This document shows positions 45,565 to 58,900 of a DNA stretch of 64,000 nt, one piece after another (within the stretch, counting starts at the first letter, position 1; every line of letters begins with the position of its first letter). Under the pieces are notes generated by a model that had not been told where the DNA came from, did not search any database, and saw only the letters and a program-made list of their open reading frames with translations. The translations under genes and the position numbers were made by a program. Origin of the DNA: Anthopleura xanthogrammica (lineage: Eukaryota > Cnidaria > Anthozoa > Actiniaria > Actiniidae); assembly GCA_964019055.1 (NCBI GenBank), contig OZ025212.1, positions 1,766,657 through 1,830,656 on the forward strand. The letters run 5' to 3'.

Positions 45565-48500
45565 GTGAGTATAAATTCCAACTTAGTATATTGTTTTCTT
45601 CATCTAGCGCTCTTTCCAATTAGTTGCAAAACGTGCTGAGGGAGCATTCACCTATAAAAGCTTGTCTTCTTTCCAACTTTTCAGCATGAATTCGTAAATA
45701 TTGAGCCCTCTGGTTATGTTTACGAAGAGTTTAACCTCGAAACTCGCATTCAAAGAGAATGTAGACGATATTTTGAGCTTTCCTTGCATTAACATTTCAA
45801 AGCAAGGAAAAAATATCTTCGAACAAATTATCGCCATTCACCAGCTGCTCGCCGGTATCGTATTAAGGTCTTATTTTCATTTTCAAATTAAACTCTACCT
45901 TTCCTTATAGGATAAGTCTTTTAAAACCTATCTTACACAGAATTGTAATTCTTCTCTTTCTACAACAACGCTTTGTTGTTAAACTTCACATAACAAGATT
46001 TTTGTGTAAACTTCTGGAGTACTTCTTCAGAATCTCTCTCAGTGTTGTCGAACGAGCGGCTTTTGCAAGGTGTCATTATCTCGAAGTCCCCGCTCAAAAA
46101 CCAAGGAAAATTTCTGATTTTTGTGAGGTTGTAATCCTTATCCGGTATTTCTGACAAAAGCAGAATATTTGTTTTGATTTCCCAGGGCTAAGAAACCATA
46201 TTAGTTAGATAAAGACTCTTTATTCTTTATTTTTCATAACATTGTAATATAGCTTTCCAAATCTATCGCTAAGTTAACATGCTGAGCAGACAGTTACTCG
46301 AAGTTACACAGACAAAATACTTCAAGAAGGACGATTTTGAATTATTATTTTACTCTGCAGTTTAAATTGACTGAATTTATTTTCGCTGTTAAAAACTTTT
46401 TATACTTTGGTGCTAATCATTTTCAGGTATAATAACACGAAAATAATCCGACTTTGCTCAACATTTTACATAAAGAAAATGTTTTACATAAAGAAAATAC
46501 GATTTTCATTACTTCTTTTCGCAATTTGATTTCCCGGAAAAAAAATGTTTTTCCAAAAAACAAATTGTCCCAATATATTGGCTAAATTTATCAGAAGTTT
46601 TTCCTCTATTTTAGAATTTTTAGTTGTATGAAAATGAAAGAATTTCAGCACCTATTTGCGACAATTCCTATTGTTTTTCAAATATGAATTGGCTAATTTA
46701 CGACTTTGCCGACATATAGACACTGAAAAATATATATTAGCCCTTCTATTCTCATATATAACCAATTCCTAGTTTTATGAAAAATGACAGTTAAAAGCGT
46801 CAGGCTTTTCTTTCTAGCATGAATTTATATTTTTCTTTCCGCTTAATTCTTAGCCAATTTATATACAACTGGCTTGTTAAAGCGCCTTCGGACATCATCG
46901 CCATCTTTATTGTTTCATAGTCTTCTTTTCTTTTCCATTTTCACTGGGTTTTTGTCTTTGAATTTTAATTATTATTCTTGAGGGGAAAAAAACGCCTTTT
47001 TGTCATTCTCCCACGAATCCAATGTTGATTCGTTTTATTAAGAGTTTTTTTGGTTAAATCGAATTCTTCTTTTCTTCCGTGAATAGATAGTTTACTTGTA
47101 GCTCGAGGCCATTAGCTTAAGTCTCAACCAATTTATAACCAACACACAAGATCCGCTAAATGCAAATTGGTCAAAAAGGTGCCAAAAGCATTGATATCCT
47201 TATTAAAACAATCTGACGGGAAAATATAGTAGCCGTAGAAACAGAGCTATCGACTGAAAATATGAAACCAAATGTGTGATTAAACTATCACTTTGGAAAA
47301 TGATATGTCACGTTATTGAAGCATAAAAAGGTTTCTTTTTGATGTTTAATTTGTTGCCATTGAACTTGCTACTTTTCCTAGAATTACTTTTAAAAAAATC
47401 TCTGTCTGACTTCCGAGTTGAGCTGAGAGAGTTAAAATTAGATGTGCGTGTAGGTGGTGCAGTCAGCCAGTAAGCTAGTCAGTCAGTAAGTTAGGTAGAT
47501 AGGTAGGTAGGTAGGTAGTTAATTGGTTAGTCAGTTCAGTACAGTAGGTTAGGGTAGATGGGTAGGTAATTCCCCTCCCTTCCCTTACCCGCACACACAG
47601 CTCTAACAATATCCACTAAGTTTCTTCAAACTCGGCTCCCCTACATTTCCAACTCATCCTCGACTTACTCAGTTCTAAGTCCTCTGTATCTCCTTATCCT
47701 ATCGATTTAATTGCAAATTATTTTTCTTTCACCTTGGGATTTGAGTCAGTTAATTAGCGAAATGATCGGCATGACTATACTGCAGTTTTCTGCTATCTAT
47801 CCTGCTGTGAAAAAAAACAGGTGCACGCCTAAGTTAAAACTTCCAGCTTTTCGCAACTTCAGCTGAACTCTCTCTCTATATAACTTAGTGTTCCGATAAT
47901 ATTTTTTACGATAGCTCAGAGATCCGAAGACTTAGAGAAATTTGAAAAAATTATAACGTACAAGGATCTTTTTATAGTATTATTCAACTTCAACATAATT
48001 TGGGAGAATGTACAGCAATATTATTAAAGTTCACGCGGTTTTATTTCTTTTAAATACATTGAGAAAAAATTAAAATGTTTGGTCGAAATGGTTGCATTTT
48101 TAAAATGGCATAATTTACAACTCTTTTTTTTTGTTTTCAAAATATTGTTAAAATAATTCAGGATTGTTAGATTACGTTTTTTTTTGGGGGGGGGGAGGGG
48201 ATTGTTTTGTAGCGAAAATAATAGCTTTTCGTCTATCGATCAGTGTCTGCCTCTTGCCTACATTATAAAAATATGTCCAGTAGTAGTCCTTCTAGTTGTT
48301 ATTCCAATGAGGAGTGATTTTCAGTTGCTTAATTGTTGGTACCAATTAAGCTCAATGGCATGTTAATGCATGTAAACAACAACTTATCACCAAGGTAGTA
48401 GTTCACGGGTGTTCTAGATATTCCATGTCCGAAAGAAGATTGAAATTGGATTGTCAACTGCTTGAGTTTTAAGAGCTAGTTAATAAGACATGCTGAAAAC

Positions 48501-49705
48501 GAAGTGGATTGATATGAAAACCATTAAAGATTAATGACATTCTAATAACTCGAGTTTTACTAATAACCTATATATATTGGAGGAAGTATCCAAAAATATA
48601 ACTTTAATAGTCAAAATATTGCGATTTCCTGTGTTCACGAATTAATAGCGCCTATTCAAGATTGTTTTCCCGCTCGGGAAAAAGTCATTTTTCAATTGCA
48701 GTTTGATTATTGCCTAAGGGGGTTATAATTGATATCGAAATAGAAAATCGATTTGACGTTGTAATGGATGTTGAATGAGAACTGAAGAATGAAACAGCTG
48801 TTAGTGTAGGAATATTGACGCGGAAGTTTCTAGGAGTATTTCTTACCCATTTAATGGGACCAATGACAGGGATTGATTTGCTAATGTTCCCTAGGGAATA
48901 AATGGATATAGACACCTGTAGGGTGGATATTAGGGTGGCATTCACATGGGTTGTCTAGAGTTATTCATAAATGATTTTTAATGACATGTACGCCTCCTCA
49001 GGAGTTTTATGTATCTTGGCACGCAACGTTGTTTTCCTTTATTTTTGTGTTTAAGCTTGCGCATTCAAAATTTGTATCTGGTTTTAGCATTTTAGGAAGA
49101 AGAGTTTTTTTCATTCAGTTAGTTGGTACCGTCACCGAGGGAAATGTTATTCTTTGCGCAATTAAATATCTTTATGCAAAAATATTGTATTGTTCCTGTC
49201 CTAAATGATGGACCCTCTGTTGGATTGACTGTCTGTCTGTTTGTTTGTTGGCTTGTCTGTCCGTCCGTCTATCTGTTAGTCGTCTGTCCTACTAACTGTC
49301 TGTCTGTCCGTCTAAGTGTCCGTACGTACCGAGTAAGTCTGTCCATCTGTCTGTCTGTCCGTCTATCTGTTCGTTGTCCTACTGTCTGTCTGTCTGTCTG
49401 AGTGTCTGTCTGTCTGTCTGTCTGCTATTCATCTGCTTCATTTCGCTTGGTTGGGTGCTGGATGTTAAGATGCAACCATCAAAATATTCTTTGTTTTCAC
49501 GAAGTACAAGTTCTTTCTACTTTCTGCAACAAAGAAAATCTGTTGCGCGCTGAGTGGCAATACGTACGGTTAACATTTGCTCGGCGCAACTTGCAACACA
49601 ACAATGGTGCATGAAGGACAAACCTTCCAAGACTTTGTTTTCCATATAACTGCATCTTTAATTCGTTCACTCATTCATCCATTTACTCGTTTTCCTATTT
49701 TCCAG
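45565..49705 (+). other. Region upstream of gene 2 N-terminal exon
   Basis: No coding region recognised. Contains GTTAGTCAGT/GTAGGTAG repeats at about 47450-47560, a T-run followed by a G-run at about 48178-48200, and a GTCT microsatellite at about 49225-49435. Confidence 0.5.
49225..49435. repeat. GTCT microsatellite (imperfect)
   Basis: CTGTCTGTCTGTCCGTCTAT-type units over about 210 bp. The Cys/Leu/Ser/Val-rich open frames here are repeat artefacts. Confidence 0.9.
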
Positions 49706-49927
49706 GTATTAAACATTTCTCGTAGTCTATCCAGGAAGTCCAGCGTAGCAAGCTACACAAGTAAAGCAAGCAACTACAGCGATGCTTCCAGTTTACCTGC
49801 GGCTCCTCACCCATCCACTGCTGTCAAGAGCTGCCAGAAATGGTTATGCCGAATGTACCGAAGGTTAATCTATCGACCCAGATATTATGGTAGACCATTT
49901 GAAGACAGATACAATGAGGATAGCGAG
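49706..49927 (+). CDS. Gene 2 probable N-terminal exon
   Basis: [20 protein letters not shown] ... [20 protein letters not shown], then [14 protein letters not shown]. Acceptor TATTTTCCAG, donor GAG|GTATGG, phase 0 at both ends, fitting exon 53699. GRPFEDR resembles GVPLKDR at the same place in gene 1. No start codon after the acceptor, so an upstream exon is needed, or the open frame's own ATG (49607) if the acceptor is unused. Confidence 0.6.
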
Positions 49928-52900
49928 GTATGGAATACTAGATCGTAAGCTTTATACTTCCCCTTCATTCTCGTCTTATCTGTGTTCTCATGTGAACTCG
50001 GATATTTTTCTCTAAGACCGAGGTCAAACGACTAAAAACCAGGTTGAAACGGCGATCGACGTTTGAACTGGTCGTAATTTCACATGAGCCGAACCTAATG
50101 ACATCAAAGAAGACCGCCTTATAATCCATTGTTTTTAATGCGTACGGCTCATGAGAAGATCGACGTTTGACCTGGGCCTAACTTCACATACATACATACA
50201 TACATACATAGTTTATTCAAATCGCAAATAAATTGTTGACAACTGGTAAAATTAAGAGCAAATACAAGCAAAAGGCGATACAAATCGGACAATAAAGCTA
50301 AATGATAGGCGACTTGAAAGGAAGTTATGAGGTTAACCCTATGTAAAAACTCCCCCCAAAAAACGGCAAAACAAGACAAGAAATACATTGAAAAAGAAAA
50401 AATCCCTAAGCAGCGTAATTAGCGAAAAATTCGTTATAAAATGGAAATATAAATATATAAATATATACTGATTAAAGAAGAGACAAGCTCTTCGCCACCC
50501 CGAGCCCCACGCCCGCGCACCCACCAGACAGACTTTAAAGTCTGTCTGATGGGCGCGCGAGCATGAAACCCGGAGCAACAGTGAACCCGTCTCCTCCTTA
50601 ATCTTGACTATACTATAAATATATGCTAATAGATGTATACTAGTTTGAGTGTAAATATATAAGTGTCTTTGACGCAGTATTTAGTGAACACTATACACCT
50701 AAGTGAGACTTCAATTTCTGTTTAAATAATTTAAACCCATCGGCTTCAACGATGACATGTTCAGTTCACATGAGCTGAACCTAATGACATCAGAGAAGAC
50801 CGCCATATTTTTTTATGCGTACGGCTCATGTGAAGTTCAACGTTTGATCCCTGAACATGCCATCATATATTTCTAAGGCCCCGTCCACTCTACGCAGATT
50901 AATTTGAAAACGCTACTTTATTTCTACGGTTAGGCCTTTCGTCCACACTAATCCCGATAAATTGTCCACTGAAAACGGAACCTTTTCGAAAACGCTGACG
51001 TAATTCCAATTAGGCTCTTAGCGTGCGCATGCTTAAGGGTGCATTCCGTGCGCATGCTCAAGGGTGCATTCCGTGCTTCAGTCCACACTAATCCGGATGA
51101 ATTATCCAAGGAAAACAAGCGCAAATGAAGGATCTTTGTAGTGTAGACGCAAAACGTTTTATCAGTTTTCAGTAGGGACGGAAATCTTTTTTTTGTTTTC
51201 AAAGTGAACACGCCGTCTTCAAATTTATCCGGCGTAATGTGGACGGGACCTTAATTTTTTTGTTGCTTTTTTCTTGTGCTTCGAGAATTTTTCCTCTCGA
51301 TTTTTCAGTCTTTCTCCCTTCATAAAAATTTACTTTTTTAATTGAGTTTGACATCGCAATTTTAAACATGAGCGAGCCATATGGCCATTTTAGAAGCTGA
51401 GCCATCTCTCTATTCTATTTTAAATAATGTTTTTTTAGTTTTTTAGTTTTAGTATTCATCAGAGTGTTAGTCTTCCTACGTCGTTTCGTCACCTCAGTTT
51501 AGGAATCATTTATGAATGTAAATAAACATTATTTAGAGAGGGTGACATGTGAAAGTCGCAACCGATAAACTTGTGGCCCTATATGTTTATCGTCTCTGAA
51601 AAAGAAGGGACCGCCATTTTACCGGGTCATCCGAGCCATATTTCTTTCTTAACCTAAGATGATTTCACTCAAAAAGAAATTTGATGCTTTTTAGCCGTTT
51701 GAATTGAAATATTCTTAGATTTTTCTAGACTTTTTCTTGGATATCTTACAGTATCTTCATTTCTATTTTACCAAATTTCACCACATCCATTGGAACAAAA
51801 CAAAAAAATCCAACAAAATCTCAAAATATACCAGGATAGTTTAATCGCTGAGTTTCCAACAAGAATAAACCTTTTTGAAAATTACATCCGCAGTAAAAAA
51901 AAAAACATGCAAAAACAATGAATACACAGAGTTTTCACGTTTCTTTCACATCCAATAAAGGAATTTCTCGCTTTCATCGTTGTCATAGTAACGTCAATAA
52001 TTTTGGCGGAGGTTCAGGACAGGTGCAAAGGCAGTCTGTAGATTAGCCAATTATAGGACTTCATTTTTTTGTCGTCGTCCACAACACTCGATTGGTATTC
52101 CTGGCCTATGTCTCCGAATGGTTACGATTTTCAATTATTTTGTTTAATTACATCCTCGACAGTACACTAATAGGAGGAAATGTATAAATAATTCAAGACT
52201 TTGGTACAAAAATGACAATTGAAATTAGAGCCAGAAGGACTGGATGCAGAATGGAGAAGAATTTTAGCGCTACGCTTGTTTTAAGTAGAAATGAGTGTAT
52301 ATGATGTCCGAATACGAATGGATAGACCCTTCAAGATTGATAAGAAAAGAAGACTTAGTTCCTGAGCCACTAAAAGTCTTTGAAGCTGTAGATATGGTGG
52401 TAAGTGAAGAGTTTATGAACGACACTTTTAAGCTCAAACTAGCAGCAAATACATCTTGTTTTCGCCGAAAGTAAGGTTCCTAAATCTTTAGATGAACTCC
52501 GGCTTAGAATATTACATATTACATATTTGCCGATTGCTAAGGATCAAATATTTAATTTGTAAAATAAACATTGGATAAAACTACCTTGAAAGAGCCGTTG
52601 CTAGCGTTTTGTTCTCATGACTAGCTTCGTACAACATCGCTAAATAACTCGATTCTAGAGCTGTTATTTTATTATACTTGACTATTCTTCTTCGTAAAAG
52701 AGTCTTCTAAAACACTTTTTCAGTGCAGCATATCTTTTTTTGAGGAGTTTAAATTAGTAGTAAGTTCACATCACTCGAGCAAAGACAATAACATCGCCTT
52801 TGTTTTTGTATTTCATATATTTTTTTCTTCTGCAATTTCACGAACCAATCCTTCTCAAATTCATCGCACAGCTTTCTGTCTTTTTCTGGAAAATTTCTAT

Positions 52901-55900
52901 GTTCTACTTGCTAAACATTTACTGATTATCTTACCCTACGATCAAAATTAGATAGCCAAACTCTGAACTACAAAATACAGGAAAAAATATTTCTCTCTCT
53001 TGAACAAAATTGATCTTTTGTATTACTTTTAGCTAACGTAATCCGAGAAATATTAATACAAATAAAAAGATCCCGCAGGCAGATTACGTGATGTAGTTTT
53101 CAGTTTGAAAATCAATCAAATAAAAACATCTAGAACTTTATTAAAACTTTGAAGACGAATGCTGCCCGACGCTGTGAGAAACTGATTAATTCTAGGCAGT
53201 TGGAATAATCTTTCATTAACTGACTTAATTTAGCGCGCATAAACATATTATATTCTTAAACAAATCCAATCTTATGTTAACAGATATAAACATTGACGCT
53301 AGTATCACAGATGTAAAGGCGAAAAGTCTATCCAGTCCATTAACAGCGTTTAATTTGAAGATCGATCTTTTTTTTCAGAGCAAAAGCCCCGCAACACAAA
53401 TGATAACATTTATGAAAAGATATTAAATAATTTTTGCACTTCTCCTTCACATGTTTTTTAAAATGCCCACCTAATATCCTGTCTTCTGTCTCAGGCATTT
53501 TTTTAGAATGGCGGCGTTTTTGTTGTCATTCGTTGAGTTGGAGGACATTGCATGAGTTCACACTTCTTTTGCTTTTCCTTTCCTTTCTTTTCTTTTTTCT
53601 TCATCTACTCTTTTTAAAACGCAAACGAGACACGGAAACAAACGAGCCAGAGATAATTCAACAATGTTTTTTTCAATTTTTGTGCTTTTTTCTTGCAGTA
53701 TTTTCTGGTGATCGCAAGTCGTTTCGGCAAAACCCAAGTCTACAGATTCAACAAGGCAAAATCTCTTTATTTATTTGGATACGAAAGCAAAATTAGAAGA
53801 TTGTGTTTAAAGTTTATTACAAATCAATATCCTTTTTAACGAATGAAAATTATTATCGGTACTATTTCTGTATTCATTATCATCATCATGTATCATCATC
53901 ATCATGTATCATCATCATGTATCATCATCATCATGTATCATCGTCATCATGTATTATCATCATGTATCATCATCATCATCACGTATCATCATTATGATGT
54001 ATCGTCATCATCATGTATCATCATCATGTATCATCATCATCATCACGTATCATCATCATCATGTATCATCATCATCATGTATCATCATCATCATGATCAT
54101 CATCATCATGTATCATCATCATCATGATCATCATCATCATGTATCATCATCATCATGATCATCATGTATCATCACCATGTATCATCATCATCATGTATCA
54201 TCATCATCATGTATCATCACCATGTATCATCATCATCATGTATCATCATGATCATCATGATCATCATGTATCATCATCATGTATCATCATCATGTATCAT
54301 CATCATGTATCATCATCACGTATCATCATCATGTATCACCATCATGTATCATCATCATGTATCATCATCATCATGTATCATCATCATCATGATCATCACC
54401 ATCACCAGTTTTTTTCAGTGCGTAATGATTGAAGAAATAGAAAACGCGCGCGCATGCTGTGTGGAGAAGTGTTAAGAGAAGTACGTAGAGTAGTGATGTG
54501 CTTCTCAACACCTCTCGATTGTTCTACCAATCCCCAAGTGCTTTATGTCTGCACACAGTACAGCAAGCAAGTTTTTATTTCTTTTATAAAATACAATTGA
54601 CAATAATCATTATTATTGACACGAATGACGTAATAGAAAGTGCGCGCGTCTGCTGTGTACTCTCATAACGCACGCTCCCCCAACCAATCAGAACCCGAGA
54701 TTTATAACAGCCGTTATCTTACAATGGCGGCTAATAGTAAGAAGTATTAATATAATCCATACATATTTGTTAAGAGTCCTTAACTTGTTTTACGTATTTC
54801 GAGATGTTTATTATATTAACTATACTTATTAATTGTGTCTTCCTGGCCATGACGACGCCTCCTGAAGAACCAGAGTAAGTACGCTAACGAAAAATGAAAA
54901 AATGGATGAATGAGTGAGAATGATGTAGAAAAAACTTGGGGAGAAAATGGATTGGTAAAGAAAAGAAAAAGAAGAGAAGGAAAGGAAAGGAAAGGGAAAA
55001 AAGGAGAGAAAGGAAAGAAAGGGAGATTAAAAAAACGAAGTAAAGAAGGAGTAAATGGATGGATGGATGGATGAATAAGCGAACGACTTTCTCTTTCTTT
55101 ATGGAATAACATTTTATTATCCTACAGATACGTCTTCGCTGCCATCTATACCTTAGAAATGTTTTTTAAGATAATAGCCAAAGGTTTTGCCTTCCACAAG
55201 TATGCCTATCTGAGAGATCCGTGGAACTGGCTGGACTTTATTGTTGTTATTATGGGGTAAGTCTATCCAGCAAATATCACCATATATATGCCTTTATCAA
55301 AGTAAATGAGAATCGAGGGTGGCACATCCGTAGTGCACTCAATTCTCACCTCTGAGGTCTCTGGTTCGATTCCTGGACTCGGCATCACATGTGAGTAGAG
55401 TTTGTAAGGTTCTCTCCCTTGATTCAAGGGTTTTTCTCCAGGTTCTCCAGTTTTCCTCCCTCACAAAATCTAACAAGCTAAATTCCAATTCGATCTCTGA
55501 GTTACCAGTGCCCTGACTTTGATCAGCCTAGACGTTGATTCAGGGTTCGATCAATGAGATATCCGTGCCCAATTGTTTCAGGATTGGATCTGTGAATTAA
55601 GTTAGCCATGCCCTTACTTTGATCAGTCCATATTTCTTATAAATAACATTGGTTTGTTTGTCGTTGTTTTTCCAGATATATCACCATAGCACCTGGGTTT
55701 GGTAATTATTCTAGTATCAAAACATTTCGAGTCTTCAGGGCTTTACGTACGATATCAGCTATTAAAGGTATTTTAAGCGTTTTATTCCATTACTATTCTT
55801 TCTCGTGCGCATGCGCCGTCTTTAAAACTTCCTCATTAAGAATTTTATTTTGTAGCTTTCTCACGTGAATGTGCTATCATGTTATGTGGTTGTAAGTGTC

Positions 55901-58900
55901 AACGTATCCAATCAATTATTGTTATACAGTTCCTTCAGTTCTACCTCGTTCCCAAGCCCCTCTTCCAAGAAGAGAGAACGAAGATGAGAGAACCCTAGGA
56001 ACGAGTTTGGTTTCAACTTTCATTCATCCTTCTAATTCTATTTCTTTTTCATTTTTTAGGACTCAAAGCCATGGTCAACACACTTCTCATGTCGATGAAG
56101 ATGTTATGGGACGTGATGGTTTTGACATTGTTCTTTATTTGCATATTCGCCCTGATTGGGATGCAGCTGTTCGTAGGGGTGTTACGGAACAAGTGCGGTG
56201 AATCTGTACCCAGTAACCTAACAATACCTTACAGAACATATGCAGCTAATAGTAGTAAGTATCCTTAAAATAAACCAATCAGAACCCAGCATCACCTACC
56301 TGGGATTATGATTAGCCAATCAGAATATGGCTTTACCGCAGACCGCACTCAGCTCCCACATGCATTACCAGCTGCGTTGATTGCTTCCCCAAAACGAATT
56401 ATTTAACATTTTTCGAGCAGAGACATGGGAAATGCCAATCAAAATACAATGTTGAATCCTCCTTTCTGATTGGTTGACCTTGAGTTCGTTATGAAGGTCA
56501 ACCCATGTACAGAAAAACTTTTTCACTTAAATAAAAGTTCGTAAATTAGAAACTTTTTTCTTGTTTTCTTCAGGTTTCTGGATGACAGATGATGGAGATC
56601 CTTTAGTATGTGGGAATTCCACAGGATCCAGGTAACTATGGCAACCAACACCTGACTTGTTATGATAAGTCACGTGACCATTATATACCGTTGGTCAGGT
56701 ATCATTGACATCAGACTCGGGTTACAGTGACGCCTTGTATATCTTAGCATTGTTTGATTCTGTCACCTGAGTCTCACGTCAATGATAACTTATTCCTAGA
56801 GTGCTTTTTAAAATTTTCTATATGACAAACTTTTTGCAGTTAGGTGTATATTGAATAATTCTGCAAACTTTTGTATTTGTTTATCTTCAGATTGTGTCCA
56901 GCAAACTACACGTGTCTTATCGATGCAGGCGAGAATCCTAACTTTGGCTACACTAACTTCGATCACTTTGGCTGGGCCTTGATCACGAGTTTTCAGATAG
57001 TAACTTTAGACTTTTGGGAGGATGTTTACAACAATGTGAGTCAAATAATACCACTAGTATTATGTAATTGTTTAAAGATAATTATAAACCCCTTACAGCA
57101 CATTGGAATGCAGCTCAATTGAATGCTCAATAGAAGACAATGGGAAGCCATTTCAATGTTACGGCATGTCGTGCTGCAAGTCAGTACCGTACGTGTCTCA
57201 CTCATATGAAAAATGATCTATTCATTCAGTAAATTAGAACTAGACCAGGTTAGTCATCAAAGACAAAACAACAAGCCACTTGAGTAACTGTGAAGCTTAA
57301 TTGTTTTTTTGTTCTAGATCATCTTCGCCATGGGACCCTGGTACGTCATCTATTTTGCAATAGTCATTTTCTTTGGACCTTTTTATCTTGTTAATCTCGT
57401 GTTGGCTGTGGTGGCAGCGTCATACGAGAATGAAGTACAAGCGAATAAAATGGTAAGTTTGCTATAACAATTGTACACAAAATACGCAATGTTTAAATGT
57501 TCCCCATGAAATATGGCCATCGCGTTTTTACTTACCGATTTCATCTTTTGCGCGCTTGGTATCTCGGCCATTTCCAGGTTGCTTTGGTAGCGGTTAGTTA
57601 TAAGGCTGAAGCGCGCTTATTTTACAACAATAGGCAATATGCATGGATTGGTCACGTGGTTGACGTGGATTTTGATTTGGAATTTACTTGTCCCATCCAG
57701 TATGGTGACGCAATCACGTGACCTGTCAGTGACGTGACTTATCAGTGACCGCGTGACATATTGGTGGTATCATGATCTGATAGTGTCTGAGTGACATTCG
57801 TTAACCACGTGACCTGTTGGCGTCAGCACCATCTATCATTGTACACGTGACCTATCACTGAACATGATTTGATAACAGAAGTATGCACGTTACGTCATCG
57901 CGGCCATGTTGGGGGTTTTTAACAAAATATTTCTCATTAGCATCCACTGTTAATACCACCAACAAGACTGCCATGTCTTTGTCATTTGACTCTCTTGGGA
58001 ATGCTTGCAAACCATCGGTAAGCTGGCTTTAACCAAATAATGAACTTTCTCTTGAAAACAGGAAACAGAGGAACAAAGAAAAGAACAGAAACGAGTTGCG
58101 TCATCCTACTCGGTCCGGCGCGCGAGTATCATGAGTATAGTATACGGCAAAAACGAAACAGTCTTATCAGATTCGCTCCAAAGAACAATGTACGATATCC
58201 CCGTAGTCACGTGTAGCCAGCCAACAGATTCAAAATCCGATGGAGATTCTAGCGTGTTACAGATCAGAGAGACTGATACCAACCTGAACCAGAGTCAGGC
58301 TTTACATCAAAACTGGATCAGCTCAAAACCACCTTCAAGGCCTATGACACCGAGACCTGAAAACTCATTTATTATTCAAACTAAACCAGAGACTCAACCG
58401 AAAAAACTATCCAAAGCTAAAAGCCGATTGAAGAGCTTTCGTGGATATGTCCATAGACTTGTCAGTAGTAAATATTTTGAACTGTTCATCGTGTTTTGTA
58501 TCTTACTCAACACTTTGTTTATGGCGATTGAATACCATGATATGAATCCTACGTTACAACATGTGGTGTTGGTAGCAAACCAGGTATGTACCCTCCCCTC
58601 CCTCCTTATAAAAATGTGGCGCCTTGTTTAGGAACCTTGTTTGTATCATGTACAAATATGGTACGTACCCTCCCCTCCCTTCTAGAATATAGAGCTATTT
58701 CAAAAAGGTTGAAGGAGCGAACGGTGATTAACAATTGGTGAGGTAAAATAACCAAGTGAAATGAGACCTTTTTCAATAGAAAAATCACAAGATGAACAAA
58801 GCCATACTACTCACCATCTAATTAAGGTCTTCGATGAATGGTGCAGGCATTGTTTAGGTATGAATATGAAGAAATTATGGTATTTACCCACAGTTCCTTT

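Larger units (their letters stand above)
49928..53698 (+). other. Gene 2 intron 1 (3.8 kb)
   Basis: Phase 0, at the same position as intron 1 of gene 1. Holds family B and C TIR elements, CATA microsatellite at about 50187-50210 and a possible alternative first exon at 52301. Confidence 0.6.
53827..54793 (+). other. Gene 2 intron: U12-type AT-AC
   Basis: 967 nt. Donor ATATCCTTTT, branch site TCCTTAAC (54777-54784) 9-11 nt before the terminal TTTTAC. Same position and phase as gene 1 intron 2, which is GT-AG. No AG acceptor gives the conserved protein: the frame is closed by TAA at 54771. Confidence 0.92.
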
